Positions 55,962 to 64,000 of a stretch of DNA of 64,000 nucleotides are shown here, in pieces. A model generated the notes under the pieces. It saw only the letters and a program-made list of their open reading frames with translations. It ran no database searches and was not told where the DNA came from. Where the stretch lies: positions 744,001-808,000 of the forward strand of contig CAWDOU010000001.1 of assembly GCA_963804055.1 (NCBI GenBank). Direction: 5' to 3'. Within the stretch, counting starts at the first letter, position 1. Every line of letters starts with the position of its first letter. The translations under genes and the position numbers were made by a program. The stretch is from Bog-473 sp963804055 (lineage in GTDB: Bacteria; Actinomycetota; Acidimicrobiia; Acidimicrobiales; RAAP-2).

Positions 55962-57659
55962 CTACGAACCAGGCGGAGTCACCTGTTGCCAGTTCGGGAC
56001 TGACGGCAGGACCTTGCCCGCTGGACCCTGTCCGAACAGCCAGAGGAGATTCGACGTCACCTTGGCGACCTGATCGGCTCCGCACGACCCGCTTGGGACC
56101 GAGGGCGGGCAGGCGATCAGCGCCGGGATCCAGTTGACGGTGCCGGTGTCGATGACTCCCGCACCACCCACTGGGTCGGTGTAGTACGTCATGTCCGAGT
56201 AGGTCACCCCGTTCCACTTCCCCTGGTTGGTGTAGGTCGTCGACAACGGGAGCGGGGAATGGCCGAGCACTTCGATGTTCTTCGGCATCCCGTCTGCCGG
56301 ATCGATGTGGTCGATGTCGGAAGCGATGACCCCGGGGATCGTCGAGCCGTCGTGAAGCCCGGTTCCCTTGAAGGCCCAGCTATCGGCATTGAGGACCACG
56401 AACGGCGACGACGGCGCGCCAGGTTCGACATAGCCGCTGTAGATCTCTCCGATCCATCCGTCAGCCGGCCAGCTCGAGGGAGGCGATGCCCAGGTGTTCC
56501 CGGTCACTTCCATTGGACTGCCCGACCCGTTCAGCGGATCCTCATCGGAATTGCGATAGTCGACCTCTTCGCGTTCAGGCCCGATGGGGGAAAACGCGAG
56601 CCGAGAGTGTCGAAGGACCGAGGCGGCACCGAAGAAGAGCATGTTGGTGCCCTTCCCGAACGCGGTTTCCGCACCTTCCCGCTCCGCGTACGTCCAGGTC
56701 TCGTCATGTCCCAGGGACAGCAGGGCACGGTGGCGAGCGACGATCTCCGGGTGATCGTTTACGGTGATGTCCGAGACGTACGCCACGTCCAGCCCCTCCT
56801 TTTCCATCTGCCGGAGCAATGGATACTCGTTGAAGAAGAAGTCCGAAGCGCCGTTGCCGTCGAGGTAGGGACGGTCGTAGGAAACGGTCCGCGCCCGGTT
56901 GCATACCGGATATGGGACTGTGTCGACAATGCAGGGACCAATCCCCTGGTAGTAGTCGTACCCCCCAAAAGCGTTCCAGCCTTCCTCGGTCAGGGTCCGG
57001 TTCATGAACAGATACGTCGCGGTGCTGGCCGGATCCCATACGGTCAGCAGCATGTAGCCCTGCTCATTGTCGCTCCCGACCATTTTGAGGACGTAGTCCC
57101 CCTGCACGAACGCCGAAGTCACCGGCATGGTGAGTGACTTCGTCCAGTTGTCGCAGGCGACCATGTTGGTTGAAGTGTCGAGAGGGCATGGTGGCTGGAG
57201 CTGGCCTTCCACCTCCGGGGATTGCCAGACCTCGCGCGCCCCCTTCCCCTGGTAGTAGCCCATACGGTACGCAACCACGTGGAACCGGGGAGCGGTCGTC
57301 GAGACGTACAGGCCCACGGCGTCACCTTTCGCCGCGTACGTGTGGTCAGCCCATCCTTCGATCATGCCGGTCGCCGGTTGCCCGCTGATGAGCCATGCCG
57401 TCGTTCCCGGCCGACGGTTCTCGGCAATCGTGATCGAAGATGTCATGCCATCGGGGCCGAGCACGACCCGTGGAGTTCGTACGATTGAAGTGCTTGTGGC
57501 CCGGTGGCCGGCGCCATGCGTCCGACCGTGGGCGCTGGCCGGTGCGGCGGCGCATGCGGTCCATGCCACGAGAATCGGCAGGACCACAGTCAGGAGTGCG
57601 AACCTGATCCACCAGGCCGAGTGGTTTACGCCCGTTCGGCGGAGTTGGCGAAGGAGCAT
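55962..57659 (-). CDS. Exported N,N-dimethylformamidase beta-subunit-like protein
   Basis: The product is 565 residues. A signal peptide (FALLTVVLPILVAWTACAAAPASA) precedes a beta domain with GWADHTYAAKGDAVGLYVST and VAYRMGYYQGKGAREVW. The large C-terminal domain has YDRPYLDGNGASDFFFNEYP, SLGHDETWTYAEREGAETAF and NMLFFGAASVLRHSR. This matches the dimethylformamidase large-subunit-like family. Known members are cytoplasmic amidases, so an exported copy in a glycan region more likely acts on a surface amide or sugar. TACGGT ends 7 nt before ATG 57659. Confidence 0.72.
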   Translation of the reverse strand: MLLRQLRRTGVNHSAWWIRFALLTVVLPILVAWTACAAAPASAHGRTHGAGHRATSTSIVRTPRVVLGPDGMTSSITIAENRRPGTTAWLISGQPATGMIEGWADHTYAAKGDAVGLYVSTTAPRFHVVAYRMGYYQGKGAREVWQSPEVEGQLQPPCPLDTSTNMVACDNWTKSLTMPVTSAFVQGDYVLKMVGSDNEQGYMLLTVWDPASTATYLFMNRTLTEEGWNAFGGYDYYQGIGPCIVDTVPYPVCNRARTVSYDRPYLDGNGASDFFFNEYPLLRQMEKEGLDVAYVSDITVNDHPEIVARHRALLSLGHDETWTYAEREGAETAFGKGTNMLFFGAASVLRHSRLAFSPIGPEREEVDYRNSDEDPLNGSGSPMEVTGNTWASPPSSWPADGWIGEIYSGYVEPGAPSSPFVVLNADSWAFKGTGLHDGSTIPGVIASDIDHIDPADGMPKNIEVLGHSPLPLSTTYTNQGKWNGVTYSDMTYYTDPVGGAGVIDTGTVNWIPALIACPPSVPSGSCGADQVAKVTSNLLWLFGQGPAGKVLPSVPNWQQVTPPGS

Positions 57660-57666
57660 GTGCTCG

Positions 57667-57672
57667 ACCGTA
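57667..57672 (-). promoter_or_regulatory. TANNNT -10 box for leaderless DMFase-like gene
   Basis: TACGGT on the minus strand ends 7 nt before ATG 57659. Confidence 0.45.
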
Positions 57673-57816
57673 GCCTTGGCGCGCAGGAGAGAGGGCTGCA
57701 GGAACGCCCCAGCCCGTCATCGCTGTGACCGGCAAGGAGAGAGTCCAGTGCCGAGAAAGATGCTGGCTGGTGGTACGCGAACTCACCGAGGCGCTCCATC
57801 CGTCGAACGATCGCAG

Positions 57817-57822
57817 TAGGGT
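57817..57822 (+). promoter_or_regulatory. TANNNT -10 box for leaderless SDR gene
   Basis: TAGGGT is followed by 6 nt and then ATG 57829. Confidence 0.45.
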
Positions 57823-57828
57823 TCGCGC

Positions 57829-58719
57829 ATGCGCGCGCTGATCACGGGCGGAAAGGGCTTCGTCGGCCAGTGGCTGGCGGCACACCTCAAGGATTGCGGC
57901 GACGACGTCACGGTCATCGACATCGAGACGGACGTGGCGGACGGCGACGCGGTCCGCCACGTCATGGCCACCGTGGCGCCCGATGCCATCTACCACCTGG
58001 CCGCCATGACCCACGTGGGGGAGAGCTGGGAGAACCCCAGCCAGGTGCTGCGGGTCAACGTGCTCGGCACGGCGGAGATCCTGGCGGCCGCCCGCTCCCT
58101 GGAGCGCAGCCCCCGCGTGCTGGTCGTGAGCTCGGCCGAGGTCTACGGGGTGGTCACCCCGGACCAGCTGCCCCTCGGCGAGGACACCCCGCCGGAGCCC
58201 GCCAGCCCCTACGCCGCCAGCAAGCTTGCGGCGGAGGCGGTGGCCCTCCAGGCATGGCGCGGCTTCGGGCAGCCCGTCGTCGTGGTGCGGCCCTTCAACC
58301 ACATCGGCCCGGGGCAATCACCCAACTTCTTCGTGCCCGCGCTGGCAAAGCGCATTGTGGAGGCGGAGCGGAGCGGGGCGACGTCGTTGCCCGTCGGCAA
58401 CCTGACGACCCGGCGTGACTTCACTGACGTACGCGACGTGGTCACGGCCTACCGGCTCCTGATCGAGCGGGGCGAGCCCGGCGCCATCTACAACGTCTGT
58501 TCCGGACGCGATGTCGCCATGTCGGACGTGGCGGGACAGCTGCTGGAGCTGGCCGGGGCGGACGTCAGGCTGGAGACCGATCCCGACCTCCTGCGCCCGG
58601 TCGACGTGCCGGTGCTGCGGGGCAGCGCCGCGCTGCTCACCGCCACCACGGGCTGGGAACCGCTGATTCCCCTCGCGACAACGCTCGCCGACGTCCTGAC
58701 CTCCTGGGAGGCGGACTGA
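57829..58719 (+). CDS. GDP-sugar SDR, GDP-mannose 4,6-dehydratase/reductase-like
   Basis: The product is 296 residues, an extended SDR. ALITGGKGFVGQWLAAHL binds NAD(P), YHLAAMTHVGESWENP and VVSSAEVYGVV are followed by the catalytic PYAASKLAAEAVALQA (YxxxK), and VRPFNHIGPGQSPNFFVPAL and TTRRDFTDVRDVVTAY are typical of the GDP-4-keto-6-deoxymannose reductase (RmD) group. It would make a 6-deoxyhexose from GDP-mannose, fitting the guanylyltransferase at 46138. Sugar identity is an inference. Confidence 0.83.
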   Translation: MRALITGGKGFVGQWLAAHLKDCGDDVTVIDIETDVADGDAVRHVMATVAPDAIYHLAAMTHVGESWENPSQVLRVNVLGTAEILAAARSLERSPRVLVVSSAEVYGVVTPDQLPLGEDTPPEPASPYAASKLAAEAVALQAWRGFGQPVVVVRPFNHIGPGQSPNFFVPALAKRIVEAERSGATSLPVGNLTTRRDFTDVRDVVTAYRLLIERGEPGAIYNVCSGRDVAMSDVAGQLLELAGADVRLETDPDLLRPVDVPVLRGSAALLTATTGWEPLIPLATTLADVLTSWEAD

Positions 58720-58753
58720 CGGCGAGCGTCGTCGGTGCGCGATGCGCCGGGGC

Positions 58754-59122
58754 TCAGGCGCTCACGCGCTGGCGGATCTGAATCCGGATCTCGCGGGCCT
58801 GCTCCTTCGCCTTCGTGGTGACCTGCGAGACCGAGGAGGGCAGCTTGTCCTCCAGGGGTTGCAGGGTGGTCTCGACGAAGTGCACGGCCGTCTCGGCCAG
58901 GTCGTCGATCTGGTGGATCCCCTTGACGACGCCCTGGCGCACGTCGCCGAGGTGCTGGTCGAGCGAGAAGTCCTTGGAGAGCCGCGTCTGCAACTCGACC
59001 CGCTGGACCTGGACCCGCTGGTAGCCCAGCACCCCGAGGCCCACGGCGACATATGCCGCATCGCGGGCGAGGTCCGTGACACCCTTGGAGAGAGTGGTGA
59101 TGTTGGTCGGTACGTCAGGCAT
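58754..59122 (-). CDS. Hypothetical helical protein, 122 aa
   Basis: The product is 122 residues. A weak hydrophobic segment (ARDAAYVAVGLGVLGYQ) near residue 25 is followed by mostly amphipathic helix with heptad-like spacing (VELQTRLSKDFSLDQHLGDV and VSQVTTKAKEQAREIRIQIR). It could be a membrane-associated coiled coil. I do not recognise a family. AGGAGG lies 9 nt before ATG 59122. It diverges from the large GT2 gene across 125 nt. Confidence 0.65.
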   Translation of the reverse strand: MPDVPTNITTLSKGVTDLARDAAYVAVGLGVLGYQRVQVQRVELQTRLSKDFSLDQHLGDVRQGVVKGIHQIDDLAETAVHFVETTLQPLEDKLPSSVSQVTTKAKEQAREIRIQIRQRVSA

Positions 59123-59247
59123 TTTGAAGCCTCCTGTCTGGTCGGTGAGTCCGACTTTCGCGACACAGGAGCCGCCGGCTGGCCGCTGCGTTCATGTACA
59201 AGAGTATCACACACGTTAAACAGTAGCAAGCACTGGAGGTGCATTTC
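59123..59247. promoter_or_regulatory. Divergent promoter region, 125 bp
   Basis: This lies between the small helical protein and the GT2 gene. The middle is AT-rich for this genome (GTATCACACACGTTAAACAG near 59205-59222). GGAGG at 59235-59239 is 8 nt before GTG 59248 and decides that start. The left end carries AGGAGG for the minus-strand gene. Confidence 0.35.
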
Positions 59248-62200
59248 GTGCCTGAAGGGGTCGATGCCGGACCGGATAGCCTCGGCCCCCTGATGGACGC
59301 CCAAGTGCCGGCCGTGGTGGCCGTCGTCGTCACGACGGAGCCCGGCCCCTGGCTCGAGGAGGCCCTTTCCTCCCTGGCGGCCCAGGACTACGAGGAGCTC
59401 TCGGTCCTCGTCCTGTCCACGGGTGACGACGATCCCGAGGTCACCGAACGGGTGGCCCGGGTCCTCCCCGATGCCTTCGTGCGCCATCTCCCGGGGCACC
59501 CCGGCTACGCCGCCGCCTCCAACGAGGCCCTGGGCATGGTGGAGGGAGCCGCCTTCTTCCTGCTCCTCCACGACGACGTCGCGCTGGCTCCCGACGCGGT
59601 GCACAAACTGGTCGAGGAGTCGTTCCGCTCCAACGCCGGGGTGGTGTCGCCGAAGTTCGTCAACTGGGACGACCCCCGCATCCTCCTCCATGTCGGGATG
59701 AGCTGCGACAAGACGGGAGCCGTGGTCGATCGCATCACGGAGGGCGAGTTCGACCACGGCCAGCACGACGCCGTACGCGACGTCTTCGTGGCTCCCGGCG
59801 GCTGCATTCTGGTGCGGGCCGATCTCTTCGCAGAGCTCAAGGGCTTCGACGCAGGGATCGTCGCCATGGGCGAGGACCTCGACCTCTCCTGGCGCAGCCA
59901 GGTGGCTGGGTCCCGGGTGGTCGTCGCTCCCGAGGCGCGGGTACGCCACCGCGAGGTGGTGGCCGGCGGCCTCCAGCCGTTGGCGGTGGCGGGCGAGCCC
60001 GAAGGCCGCCATCCCGTCACCATGCAGTCGTTGCAGCGGCGCCACGAGTTGCGCGCGGTGCTCAAGTGCTACACCCGCCTGACCCTGTTGCGGGTCCTGC
60101 CCCAGGCCGCGCTGCTCGCCGTCGGCGAGTTCATCGTGGCCGTGGTGGCGCGCGATCGTGACCGGGCCCGGGCCGTCACCGGCGCCTGGCGCTGGAACCT
60201 CCGCCGGCTGACGGAGCTGTCGCTGTTGCGCGGAGAGCTGGCGGAGCACCGTCTCTTCCCCGACGCGGAGGTCCGCCGGTTGCAGGTGCGGGGCAGCGCG
60301 CGGCTCTCCAGCTATTTCAGCCGCCTCTCGCACCAGGGCTTCGAAGCGGCGAACGCGGTTGGAGTGACGCGGGAGAGGCCCGAGAAGGAGAATGGGCGCA
60401 CGCCGGAGGTCGCCGTCCTCACGGGCAGTGTCGGCCTGGCCTTCAGCGAGGATGCCGACTTCGACGACCTGGACGACCTCGGCCGCCGGGCCGGACGGGA
60501 CCGCTTCGGGCGCCGGGTGCGCACCGCTCCGCTGACCACGGGGCGTCAACGTGCGGTGGCCGTGATCGTCGCGCTGCTCGTCATCGCTGTGGGAACGCGG
60601 GATCTCTTCTTCGGCACGCTGCCGCTCGTGGGGCAGTTGGCGCCGCTGCCGTCGTGGTCGACCTCGTGGCACCACTTCGTCTCCGGCTGGCAATCGGCGG
60701 GGATGGGCACGACGGCGCCCGCCTCTCCCGCCTTCGGGCTGTTCGGCCTCACCGGCACCGTCTTCTTCGGTGCCATGGGGACCCTGCAGCGGTTCCTGCT
60801 CCTCGGTTGCATCCCCCTCGGCGCGTGGGGTGTGTCGCGCTTCGTGCGACCGCTGGTCTCGCCGCGGGCCCGCGTCGTCGCCGTCATCTGCTACCTCGGT
60901 CTGCCATTGCCCTACGGCGCGCTCGGGACGGGGCGTTGGGACGGGCTGGTGGCATACGCCGTCTTCCCCTTCATTGCGCTGCGCCTGGCGCGCACGGCGG
61001 GCGTGGACCCGTACGCGGTGGAGCCCGGGGCGCGTTGGCGGCATCGCCGCCCCGGCCAACTCGTGGTCCTCGGCGCGCTCATCGCGGCCGGGTCGGCCTT
61101 CGCCCCGGCCGTGTTGCCCATGGTCCTCGTCGTGGCCGTGGCCTGGGTGCTGGGCTCGCTCCTCGTGGGCGCGCGCGAGCCGACCGGGCGCGTGCTCGTG
61201 GTGGCGGTGCAGGCCGTGGTGGTGGCCCTGCTGCTGGCGCTGCCCTGGGTGGTCGGGACCGCGCTGGCCGGGAAGGGGTCGGTGGCCATCTTCGGCCTGC
61301 CTCTCTCGGGGGCGACGGCGCCGAGCTGGGGCGAAGTCCTGCGCTTCGCCGTCGGGCCAGCGGCCCGGTCGCCCATCGCCTGGCTCCTGGTGCTCGGCGC
61401 GGCCCTCCCGCTGGTCATCGCCCGCGGCACCCGGCTGGCCTGGGCGGCGCGCCTGTGGGTGACGGCACTGGCCTCCTGGGGCATCGCCTACGCGACGTCC
61501 CACGGCGGCCTCGGGTCCTTCACGCCCTCCGAGACCGTGGTGCTGGCACCGGCCGCCCTGGCGGTGGCGGTGTGCATCGGCCTCGGCATCGCCGCCTTCG
61601 AGAACGACCTCAGCGGCCGGGAATTCGGCTGGCGTCAGCTGGTCAGCGTCTCGGCCGTCGTCTTCGTGGCGGTCGGCCTGCTCCCCGTGCTGGGCGCGGC
61701 CGTCGACGGCCGGTGGGATCTCCCCTCACAAGGTGTGGAGCAACCGCTGGCCTTCCTGACCCGGCCCAGCACCGGTGTCACCCGCGTCCTGTGGCTCGGC
61801 GATCCCCGGGCGCTCCCGGCGGGTGGCTGGTCGGTCCAGTCCGGGCTCGCCTACGCGCTGACGCCCCAGGCGTTGCCGGACGCGGCCCAGGTGTTCACGC
61901 CGGCGGGTCCGGGACCGGCGGACGAGGTCGCCGAGGCGGTGCGGCTGGCCGTGGCCGGGGGCACCGTGCACCTGGGCCGCCTGCTGGCGCCGGCGGGTGT
62001 GCGCTATGTCGTCGTGGTCGACGCGCTGGCCCCGTCCATGGTCGGGACGGGGCCGGCATCGGTGAGCGCGCCACCGCCGGCCGGCCTCAATGCGGACCTG
62101 CTCCAACAGGACGATCTCCAGGTGGTCCCGGGTGTCCTCGGGGTGCAGGTCTACGAGAACGGGGCCGCCGTGCCGGTCACGGCCACGCGCGCCGGCGCAC

Positions 62201-62607
62201 TGCCGACGCGGGCTTCGTCCTACCCGAGCGCGGCAGATGTGGCGGGCTGGCAGCCGGTGCTCAGCGCGCTCTCCGACGGCCCGGCCACGGGCGCCGTCCC
62301 GCCGGGCACCCTCTACGCGGGGTATGCGCCGGCCGGTGCCTTCGCCCTCACCGTGGACGGCCACACGCCGGCGCGGCAGGCGGCCTTCGGCTGGGCGGCC
62401 CAGTACGCGGTGGCCGCCAAGGGCCGGGCCACCCTCTCACTGTCGCAGTTCCCCCTGGTGCCGCTGGCCGTGCTCCTGGAGCTGGTGGCGTGGTTGGTGC
62501 TGGCGCTCGCGCTCATCGGGAGACCGCGCCGGCGGGATCGACCCGTCGCACCGGTCGCGCCGCTGGTCGCCGAGACAATGGTCGTCAACGAGACGGTGAC
62601 GCTGTGA
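59248..62607 (+). CDS. GT2 glycosyltransferase fused to large membrane protein
   Basis: The product is 1119 residues. Residues about 20-270 are a GT2 domain: VVAVVVTTEPGPWLEEALSS, GYAAASNEALGMVEGAAFF, the metal site LLLHDDVALAPDAV, GGCILVRADLFAELKGFD and MGEDLDLSWR. About twelve membrane helices follow from about 440 to 820, then an outer domain (ITRVLWLGDP-like TRVLWLGDPRALPAGGWSV), and one last helix near 1085. This long form sits in a conserved actinobacterial block with DUF5719 and the mannose/F420 genes. It may polymerise or export a cell-wall glycan. The stop overlaps the DUF5719 start. Confidence 0.82.
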   Translation: MPEGVDAGPDSLGPLMDAQVPAVVAVVVTTEPGPWLEEALSSLAAQDYEELSVLVLSTGDDDPEVTERVARVLPDAFVRHLPGHPGYAAASNEALGMVEGAAFFLLLHDDVALAPDAVHKLVEESFRSNAGVVSPKFVNWDDPRILLHVGMSCDKTGAVVDRITEGEFDHGQHDAVRDVFVAPGGCILVRADLFAELKGFDAGIVAMGEDLDLSWRSQVAGSRVVVAPEARVRHREVVAGGLQPLAVAGEPEGRHPVTMQSLQRRHELRAVLKCYTRLTLLRVLPQAALLAVGEFIVAVVARDRDRARAVTGAWRWNLRRLTELSLLRGELAEHRLFPDAEVRRLQVRGSARLSSYFSRLSHQGFEAANAVGVTRERPEKENGRTPEVAVLTGSVGLAFSEDADFDDLDDLGRRAGRDRFGRRVRTAPLTTGRQRAVAVIVALLVIAVGTRDLFFGTLPLVGQLAPLPSWSTSWHHFVSGWQSAGMGTTAPASPAFGLFGLTGTVFFGAMGTLQRFLLLGCIPLGAWGVSRFVRPLVSPRARVVAVICYLGLPLPYGALGTGRWDGLVAYAVFPFIALRLARTAGVDPYAVEPGARWRHRRPGQLVVLGALIAAGSAFAPAVLPMVLVVAVAWVLGSLLVGAREPTGRVLVVAVQAVVVALLLALPWVVGTALAGKGSVAIFGLPLSGATAPSWGEVLRFAVGPAARSPIAWLLVLGAALPLVIARGTRLAWAARLWVTALASWGIAYATSHGGLGSFTPSETVVLAPAALAVAVCIGLGIAAFENDLSGREFGWRQLVSVSAVVFVAVGLLPVLGAAVDGRWDLPSQGVEQPLAFLTRPSTGVTRVLWLGDPRALPAGGWSVQSGLAYALTPQALPDAAQVFTPAGPGPADEVAEAVRLAVAGGTVHLGRLLAPAGVRYVVVVDALAPSMVGTGPASVSAPPPAGLNADLLQQDDLQVVPGVLGVQVYENGAAVPVTATRAGALPTRASSYPSAADVAGWQPVLSALSDGPATGAVPPGTLYAGYAPAGAFALTVDGHTPARQAAFGWAAQYAVAAKGRATLSLSQFPLVPLAVLLELVAWLVLALALIGRPRRRDRPVAPVAPLVAETMVVNETVTL

Positions 62608-64000
62608 CGCCGGCGCACGTGAGCCGGGAGCGCCGGTGGCGCGTCGCCGCCCTCGTCGTGCTCGTCATCGCCGGCGTCGCCATCGCCGTGAGCGCGCGTG
62701 AGACGCCGGCGCCGGTGGGCGCCGCACCGAGCCCGGCCGCGCTGGTCGGTGCGCCGGACGCGGAATCGACCGCCTGGTACTGCACGGGGCAGTCGACCGC
62801 GGGTGGCCTGTCGCCCGGCTTCCTGGTGCTCACCAACACGACACCGCGGACGGTGGCGGCCGACATCAGCGTCGTGTCCGACTCGGGTGCCACGGCCCAC
62901 ACGGCCGCGGCCGTCCCGGCCGACGGCGTGGTGGCCCCGGCCATTCCCGCCCTGGCGTCGGGCTCGTGGGAGTCCGAGACGGTCGTCACCTCGGGAGGCG
63001 GGGTGGCGGTCACCCAGACGGTCAGCGGCCCCCTGGGCTGGTCCCAGGCGCCCTGCCAGAGCACCACATCGGACCAGTGGTACTTCGCGGGCGGCTCCAC
63101 GGCTGCCTCCAATTCGCTCTACGTCTCACTGCTCAACCCCACCTCGACGCCGGTGGTGGTCGACCTGAGCTTCGTGACGCCGGCCGGCACGGTCCACCCG
63201 ATCAACTACCAGGGCATCGTGCTCCCGGCCGGCCAGGTGGTGGTGGAGGACGTCACCGCGGAGGTCCAGCAGATCCCGACGGTGAGCACCGTGGTCACGA
63301 CCCGGACCGGTCGCGTCGTCGCCGCAGAGGTGCAGCAGTTCGTCGACGCCGGCGGGACGTCCGGCGGCCTGTCGCTCGTGCCGGGCACGGCGATGCCGCA
63401 ATCGCACTGGGTGGTCCCCCAGGCGCAGGAGGTCCCCAACGGCACGTCGGAGATCGACGTGTTCAACCCCGGTACGGCCACCGAGACGGTGACCGTGCGC
63501 TTCCGCCTGCCCTCGGGACCCCTGGCGCCGCTGACCGAGAAGGTCCTGCCGGGAACCACCTGGCCTCTCCTGACGAGCGGGCAGACGCGCATCCCCGCCA
63601 ACGAGACCTACACCACCGCCATCGACGCCACCGGAGGGTCCGGCGTCGTGGTCAGCCGGAACGTGAGCCTGCCCGCCACAGCCACGCCTCCGCCGCTGGC
63701 GGGGATGGTGGTCGCCGTGGACGGCCTCAGCGCCGCGTCACCCACCCATCAATGGGTGGTGCCGCCCCCCGGCTCCCCCGCCAGCCCCGCGGTGAGCGGG
63801 GCCGCGCCTGACTCGCTCGCCCTGGTCAACACGTCGACAGGACGCGAGGACTACAGCGCCGCGTCCGTCACCGCAGGAGGGGGCAAGGTGGTCGCCACGG
63901 GCACGCTGGCCCCCGGCACCGCAGTGGTGGTGTCCGGTGCGCCCCTCGCCGCTGCCGGGCTCGACCCGATCGTCGTCCGTTCGTCGGGAGCGATGGCGGT
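62604..64000 (+). CDS. DUF5719 family protein, C-terminus outside window
   Basis: About 465 residues are visible and the gene runs off the right edge. An N-terminal anchor (VAALVVLVIAGVAIAVSA) precedes repeated beta units of about 100 residues. Each pairs an aromatic opening (WYCTGQSTAGGLSPGFLVL, WYFAGGSTAASNSLYVSLL, WVVPQAQEVPNGTSEIDV) with NP-T or NTS motifs, as in Ig-like repeats. The family is known from actinobacteria next to the large GT2 gene, with no proven function. GTG 62604 overlaps the GT2 stop as GTGA. Confidence 0.8.
   Translation, partial: MTPAHVSRERRWRVAALVVLVIAGVAIAVSARETPAPVGAAPSPAALVGAPDAESTAWYCTGQSTAGGLSPGFLVLTNTTPRTVAADISVVSDSGATAHTAAAVPADGVVAPAIPALASGSWESETVVTSGGGVAVTQTVSGPLGWSQAPCQSTTSDQWYFAGGSTAASNSLYVSLLNPTSTPVVVDLSFVTPAGTVHPINYQGIVLPAGQVVVEDVTAEVQQIPTVSTVVTTRTGRVVAAEVQQFVDAGGTSGGLSLVPGTAMPQSHWVVPQAQEVPNGTSEIDVFNPGTATETVTVRFRLPSGPLAPLTEKVLPGTTWPLLTSGQTRIPANETYTTAIDATGGSGVVVSRNVSLPATATPPPLAGMVVAVDGLSAASPTHQWVVPPPGSPASPAVSGAAPDSLALVNTSTGREDYSAASVTAGGGKVVATGTLAPGTAVVVSGAPLAAAGLDPIVVRSSGAMA

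Overview
This is 64 kb of high-GC chromosomal DNA from an actinobacterium. I favour the class Acidimicrobiia, as an inference from gene content and order, not a proven placement. Support comes from two tiny ribosomal proteins typical of Actinomycetota (bL37-like and bS22-like), F420 biosynthesis genes (cofD and cofE), a mannose-1-phosphate guanylyltransferase / membrane glycosyltransferase / DUF5719 block, and many start codons placed 6-9 nt after a TANNNT box, as expected for leaderless mRNAs. I saw no insertion sequences, CRISPR arrays, prophage genes or plasmid functions, so this is mostly core genome with two envelope-polysaccharide regions.

Layout. 1-1650 (minus): copper/respiration lipoproteins, including SCO1. 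1741-9512: housekeeping genes for a phosphodiesterase, DUF192, rsmI, metG, tatD, an RlpA-like wall protein, rsmA and ispE, with bL37 and bS22 genes on the other strand. 9717-11746 (minus): an MprAB-like two-component system, followed by tRNA-Gln. 11951-13288 (minus): a membrane protein and an alpha/beta hydrolase. 13337-26557 (plus): a long run of glmU (short form), prs, rplY, pth, mfd, a SurA-like lipase-independent foldase, mazG, eno, ftsB/divIC, DUF501 (frameshifted) and ppx. 26554-35223: first glycan region, with a GT2-GT4 fusion, its coiled-coil neighbour, a polytopic GT-C-like protein, a zinc-ribbon methyltransferase and two more glycosyltransferases. 35300-44317: class V aminotransferase with GNAT, an acyltransferase/SDR pair, an NlpC/P60 hydrolase, a carboxylesterase, a DUF5666-like secreted protein and a P450. 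44366-52389: tRNA-Leu(UAA), a BTAD protein, the mannose-1-P guanylyltransferase, a galE-like SDR, cofE (frameshifted), cofD, an acyl-CoA ligase and an SDR. 52477-58719: second glycan region with three GT4 enzymes, a dimethylformamidase-like exported protein and a GDP-sugar SDR. 58754-64000: a small helical protein, a 1119-residue GT2/membrane protein and a DUF5719 protein cut by the window end.

How the genes fit together. The guanylyltransferase and the SDRs can supply activated sugars. The GT2, GT4 and GT-C-like proteins would build and move a surface glycan. The RlpA-like protein, NlpC/P60 hydrolase and ftsB/divIC homologue act on wall growth and division. The most useful points for a second look are: the repeated leaderless-promoter geometry; a GlmU lacking its acetyltransferase end; a methionyl-tRNA synthetase with both signature motifs changed; a tRNA-Leu(UAA) with a short variable loop, combined with TTA codons that I found only in two glycan genes; and two single-base frameshifts, each in a run of five G, that split otherwise conserved genes.
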